Shown here: positions 13,033 to 16,313 of the stretch, piece after piece
How positions within the stretch are numbered: position 1 is the stretch's first letter
How the letters are laid out: each line of letters begins with the position of its first letter
Program-made: the position numbers and the translations under genes
Notes under the pieces: generated by a model
Told to the model about the DNA's origin: nothing
Seen by the model: only the letters and a program-made list of their open reading frames with translations
The model's database searches: none
DNA from: a bacterium (Candidatus Gribaldobacteria) CG10_big_fil_rev_8_21_14_0_10_41_12
GTDB taxonomy: Bacteria; Patescibacteriota; Minisyncoccia; Minisyncoccales; CG1-02-41-26
Reading direction: 5' to 3'
NCBI GenBank assembly: GCA_002773545.1
Contig: PFAV01000034.1
Coordinates: 1,054 to 17,366 of the forward strand
Length of the DNA stretch: 16,313 nucleotides

Positions 13033-14367
13033 ATGTTTTCAAACACAAGAGGCAGTATTATGGTAATGGCGATGATTATTTTGGGCACGATGATTTTTTT
13101 GGCTGCTTATTTTTTGTCTTTTACTATTGCTGGCGCCAAAACAACACAAAGCTATGAATTAAGCACTAAAGCCTATTATTTAGCTGAAGCTGGTTTGGCT
13201 GAAGCGATTTTTAAGCTGCAAGAAGACCCTATTTGGCGAGCTGCTTTTGAAACAATGCCCACGGCCGAAGACCCAGAGTGCGTTGGCTGGTCAATTAGTC
13301 CCTTGACGCGTACTTCGGTTTTAGAATCCGGAGGCAGTTATACGGTGAGTGTGGTTAATTTAGGTTGCGCTAAGGCTGAAATCAGTTCGGTGGGGGCGGT
13401 TACTTATGGCGAAGCCACCGCGCGCAAGGTAGCCAAAACCCAAGTTTATAAAGCCATGGGCAATGTTGTTTCCGAATTTGGGGTATTCTCGGGCGGCCCT
13501 AGCGAAAACATAGAATTTAGTTCGGTCAATCCAGCGCGCATTCATAATGGCTCTTTGTTTTCCAATAATCTTTTGAAAATTAAAAATGAAAGTCAAGTTT
13601 TTGTGGACAACAAGGCCTTGGCCGCTAACAATATCTTAGTTGATGATGACGCTCAATTATTGGCTATTAGTTGCGCCAAAAATATCTGCCAGACCGGATG
13701 CGAGGCCATCAGCGAATGCCCGCCCGAGAGCGTTTCCTTGCCACCCTTGGATTTTGATTCAGCCGAGCCCGCTTCTTATCTCTCGCAAGCCGAACAGAGC
13801 GATTGCGGTTCAGTGCGCCAAGATGGCCAAAGCAATTGTTTTTTTACCCCAGCGGAATTCACAAAAGTGATGTGGGACAGTTATCCCGCGCTCTCTTTGC
13901 CGATTGGGGCGACAGTTTATGTGGCGGGCGATGTTAATATATCAGCCAGCCAAACCGTAACAGTTAATGGCATTTTAGCGACCGATGGAAATATTGATTT
14001 GGGGACTAATTTATGTTGGATGTATCCGGCGTTTCCTTATGTGAGGTGCGGTAATCCTCGTGTTATCGTGGTCTCGCCCGGAGCCGGGCAGTCCTCTGGG
14101 CTTTTGGCTCAAGGCAAAGTTAATGTAAGCAGTTACTTAAATAGCTTGACTGTGCAAGGATTAATTTACGCGGGCGGAGAGGCCAAGTTTTCGTCTTTGA
14201 ACAATCCAACAGAAATTCATGGCGGGCTGGTGGGCCGCAAGCTTACTTTCTCCAGTTTATGGAATAGTTTTGATATCTATCTTGACCCGGAGATGATAGT
14301 TAACACTTTTCATAATGCCCAGTATTCCCCAACTATTACTATTGACCACTGGGAAGAAAATTATTAG
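13033..14367 (+). CDS. PilX/GspK-like protein with a long beta-rich C-terminal domain
   Basis: A 444-aa protein. The N-terminal segment MFSNTRGSIMVMAMIILGTMIFLAAYFLS resembles a pilin helix but lacks Glu at +5, as in PilX/GspK proteins at the pilus tip. TKAYYLAEAGLAEAI is the PilX N-terminal signature. From about residue 270 the sequence has regular hydrophobic strands with Gly and Asn turns (VYVAGDVNISASQTVTVNGILATDGNIDLG, and later LLAQGKVNV and LTVQGLIYAGGEAKF), which suggests a beta-solenoid like the C-terminal domains (for example DUF7305) of other PilX-like proteins. Many Cys in the middle (CAKNICQTGC) suggest disulfides. It is probably the tip adhesin or scaffold; this is inferred. Confidence 0.82.
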   Translation: MFSNTRGSIMVMAMIILGTMIFLAAYFLSFTIAGAKTTQSYELSTKAYYLAEAGLAEAIFKLQEDPIWRAAFETMPTAEDPECVGWSISPLTRTSVLESGGSYTVSVVNLGCAKAEISSVGAVTYGEATARKVAKTQVYKAMGNVVSEFGVFSGGPSENIEFSSVNPARIHNGSLFSNNLLKIKNESQVFVDNKALAANNILVDDDAQLLAISCAKNICQTGCEAISECPPESVSLPPLDFDSAEPASYLSQAEQSDCGSVRQDGQSNCFFTPAEFTKVMWDSYPALSLPIGATVYVAGDVNISASQTVTVNGILATDGNIDLGTNLCWMYPAFPYVRCGNPRVIVVSPGAGQSSGLLAQGKVNVSSYLNSLTVQGLIYAGGEAKFSSLNNPTEIHGGLVGRKLTFSSLWNSFDIYLDPEMIVNTFHNAQYSPTITIDHWEENY

Positions 14368-14383
14368 TTTGCTATAATAATTG

Positions 14384-14392
14384 TGTTATAAT
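14384..14392 (+). promoter_or_regulatory. Extended -10 promoter of pilM, predicted leaderless
   Basis: TGtTATAAT ends 6 nt before ATG 14399. A further TATAAT occurs at 14373-14378. The site lies in the short gap after the PilX-like gene and starts a separate pilMNO unit. Confidence 0.65.
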
Positions 14393-14398
14393 AGATTT

Positions 14399-15520
14399 AT
14401 GTTAAATATCTTTTCTACCAAAATTGACGCTTTCGCCTTGAATATTTCCGACACTTCCTTGAAGGTGGCGCAGTTAGGCAATAAAGCGGGGCATTCTTCT
14501 CGTTTTATTTATGGCCAAAGCGAGATTCCCGAAGGAATAATAGAGCAGGGCGAAATTAAAAAAGAAAACGAGCTGGCTGATTTAATTAAAAAAACGATTA
14601 GCGAGGTTAAGGGCGGCAAAATCAAAAGCAAGTATGTGGCTGTTTCTTTGCCCGAGGAGAAATCATTTGTTGATGTTCTACGGTTGCCCAACCTTAAAGA
14701 AGGGGAAATTGAACAGGCCGTGCTTTTTGAGGCCGCTAATTACATCCCTATTCCGTTAGACGAGGTTTATTTTGATTTTGAGATAGTGAAGCGTTCCCCA
14801 TTAAGCGAAATTTCAGGAACAGCCGCCGGCAAAGTGGCTCCACCGGATTCGTCTGGCGGGTCTATGGAGGTTTTAATTGCCGCTACTCCTAAAAAAATTG
14901 TTGATAGCTACGCTTCAATGCTTAAAATAGCTGGGTTGAAACCGTTTTTTATGGAAGTTGAATCGTTGTCTTTATCGCGCGCCCTGATTAAGCAAGGGGT
15001 AAGCCATCGGCCGTTATTGATTATTGATTTTGGCCAATTTCGCACGGTTTTTGTGATTTTTGTCGACCAAAGCTTGCGGTTTTCCTCCACTATTCCAGTG
15101 GCCTCTAAAGAGCTGGATAATCTTTTGATGAAACAATTAAATATTTCGTTAGCGGAAGCCGAAAAAATCAAGCAAACTGAAGGGCTATGGGGCGACAGCA
15201 AAATTTTAGATATCATTGTGCCAGTGCTGACTGACCTAACCGAACAAATTAAAAAACATTTGGATTATTATCATTCGCACTCTCCGCTCAATCATGTGCC
15301 CCACTTTGTGGAAAAAATAGTGCTTTGCGGCGGCGGCGCTAATTTGAAGGGCTTGGCTAGTTTTTTGGCCGACGCCTTAAAGATTAGAATTGAGCTGGGC
15401 AATCCTTGGGTAAATGTTTTTTCCGCGCAACACAAAGAAATCTTGCCTGTTTCGTTGGAAGAATCAGTGAGTTATGCCACGGCCATAGGTTTGGCCTTGA
15501 GCGTTTCGCTTTATGATTAA
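14399..15520 (+). CDS. pilM: Type IV pilus assembly protein PilM
   Basis: A 373-aa cytoplasmic actin/FtsA-like ATP-binding protein that binds the PilN tail and links the motor to the alignment complex. It shows the first phosphate-loop region (FALNISDTSLKVAQL), the YVAVSLPEEKSFV block, the RLPNLKEGEIEQAVLFEAANYIP signature of PilM, the LLIIDFGQFRTVFVIF second nucleotide-binding strand and the VLCGGGANLKGL adenosine-binding motif. The length is typical. The frame extends 6 codons upstream to TTG 14381, but those codons are the promoter; ATG 14399 follows the -10 by 6 nt. Its stop overlaps the pilN start by 8 nt. Confidence 0.95.
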   Translation: MLNIFSTKIDAFALNISDTSLKVAQLGNKAGHSSRFIYGQSEIPEGIIEQGEIKKENELADLIKKTISEVKGGKIKSKYVAVSLPEEKSFVDVLRLPNLKEGEIEQAVLFEAANYIPIPLDEVYFDFEIVKRSPLSEISGTAAGKVAPPDSSGGSMEVLIAATPKKIVDSYASMLKIAGLKPFFMEVESLSLSRALIKQGVSHRPLLIIDFGQFRTVFVIFVDQSLRFSSTIPVASKELDNLLMKQLNISLAEAEKIKQTEGLWGDSKILDIIVPVLTDLTEQIKKHLDYYHSHSPLNHVPHFVEKIVLCGGGANLKGLASFLADALKIRIELGNPWVNVFSAQHKEILPVSLEESVSYATAIGLALSVSLYD

Positions 15521-16154
15521 TCTTTTACCGCCTCAAGATAAAAATGAATTTAAGAAAGAGATTATTTTCAAAAAAATCTCAATTATTTTGTTTTTTCATT
15601 TTATTTGTTTGTTGATTTTGATTTTTGCTTTGAGCTTAATCAGCGCTTTTTTCACCCAGCAAACAGAAATTGTTAAAGAGCAGGCCGTTCAGCAAGAGCA
15701 ACAGGCGCAATCAGCCCAGTTTCAAATGTATAAGGCCGACGCCGCTGGGTTTAACGATACACTCAATAAATTAGAGGTTTTTTGGCGGGGACAGGTTTTA
15801 ACTTCGGATTTTTTAGAAAAGTTTTTGCCCTTGATTTCGTCTAATGTCCACCTCAAGTCCTTGTCATTTAAGATGTCTTCTAAAAAAATTACTCTGGCAA
15901 CCCCGGCGGTTTTACAAAAAGCCGCAGGCGAGGATTCTGCCCAGACCGCGGAGAGCGAGCCTGCTGCCCAGATAATCTTTGGAGCAGTTAGGGTAGAAGG
16001 AGTAATTGACTCCCGAGAAGGTCTTTATGAATTTAAGAAATCATTGGAAGGGCAAAAAGAATTTCAAGAAATTGTTTTTGCCCCAGCTTCTTGGGCTCAC
16101 GCTGCATTTCCAGATTTTTCTTTGAATTTTAGTTTTTTGCCAGCTAAAAAATAA
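15513..16154 (+). CDS. pilN: Type IV pilus assembly protein PilN
   Basis: A 213-aa bitopic inner-membrane protein. The start MINLLPPQDKNEFKKE is the cytoplasmic PilN tail that PilM binds. One transmembrane helix (about residues 24-48) is followed by a Gln/Glu-rich coiled coil (about 50-85) and a ferredoxin-like periplasmic domain (LKSLSFKMSSKKITL, IIFGAVRVEGVIDSREGLYEFKKSL). It pairs with PilO to form the alignment complex. It overlaps pilM by 8 nt and is followed by pilO after 2 nt. Confidence 0.9.
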   Translation: MINLLPPQDKNEFKKEIIFKKISIILFFHFICLLILIFALSLISAFFTQQTEIVKEQAVQQEQQAQSAQFQMYKADAAGFNDTLNKLEVFWRGQVLTSDFLEKFLPLISSNVHLKSLSFKMSSKKITLATPAVLQKAAGEDSAQTAESEPAAQIIFGAVRVEGVIDSREGLYEFKKSLEGQKEFQEIVFAPASWAHAAFPDFSLNFSFLPAKK

Positions 16155-16156
16155 TT

Positions 16157-16313
16157 ATGCTTTCAGCTAAAAAGAAAATTTATATTTTGATTTTAATATT
16201 TTGTCTGGCAGATGTTTTGCTTTTTATTTTGGTAATTTTTCCTTTAACTAAAAGGGTTGGAGAAAACGCTAATGAATTTCGCGGCCAGCAAAAAAATTTA
16301 AGGGCGCTGGAAG
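16157..16313 (+). CDS. pilO: Type IV pilus assembly protein PilO, 5' part only
   Basis: The first 52 codons of a gene cut by the window edge: MLSAKKKIYILILIFCLADV, then a hydrophobic stretch to about residue 31 (LLFILVIFPL), then a charged, coiled-coil-like start (KRVGENANEFRGQQKNLRALE). A short cytoplasmic tail, one membrane helix and a coiled coil are the PilO layout, and its position right after pilN supports this. The C-terminal domain is not in the window. Confidence 0.75.
   Translation, partial: MLSAKKKIYILILIFCLADVLLFILVIFPLTKRVGENANEFRGQQKNLRALE

Noticed and set aside
14381..14398. TTG start for PilM
   Set aside because: The six extra codons are the extended -10 region; ATG 14399 has the leaderless spacing and the usual PilM start.

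Overview
The window looks like chromosomal DNA of a Patescibacteria/CPR bacterium, most probably Parcubacteria-like. The evidence is a compact, single-strand gene order with short proteins, Patescibacteria-style type IV pilus genes, stand-alone LAGLIDADG and toxin-antitoxin genes, and apparently leaderless promoters. TGA is used as a stop codon (for example at the end of pilB), so the Gly-UGA code of Gracilibacteria is excluded. The lineage is an inference from style; no marker gene such as 16S is present. Every gene I can support is on the + strand.

Layout. (1) 1-3479: a membrane histidine kinase, a single-domain response regulator and the pilus assembly ATPase PilB. (2) 3481-10127: an accessory block between pilB and pilC holding a Nudix hydrolase, a LAGLIDADG endonuclease overlapping a tRNA-Ser(UGA), a HAD-like protein, rubrerythrin, a RelB/YafQ-type toxin-antitoxin pair, a degenerate Nudix-like protein, a histidine-phosphatase-fold protein, an AlkA-type glycosylase, a DUF1653 protein and a winged-helix regulator. 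(3) 10183-16313: the rest of the pilus locus, with PilC, three prepilin-like minor pilins, a PilX/GspK-like protein, PilM, PilN and the start of PilO, which runs off the window.

The genes in (1) and (3) make one machine. PilB powers polymerisation on the PilC platform, PilM/N/O align the motor with the pilus, and the four pilin-like proteins probably form the tip or priming complex. The kinase/regulator pair may control it. The block in (2) looks like later cargo.

The most unusual content is non-coding. Two 175-bp copies of a hairpin repeat (element A) lie in opposite orientation at exactly the two borders of the accessory block. They are about 88% identical by eye, and about half of their differences form five compensatory base pairs. 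A second structured repeat (element B) lies between the kinase and the regulator and between pilC and the first pilin. Its outer stem and 3' end are conserved, its interior differs, and both copies end exactly at the start codon of the next gene. In addition, four genes have an extended -10 box (TGnTATRAT) exactly 6 nt before the ATG, predicting leaderless mRNAs, and two small regulators have palindromic operators built into their own promoters.
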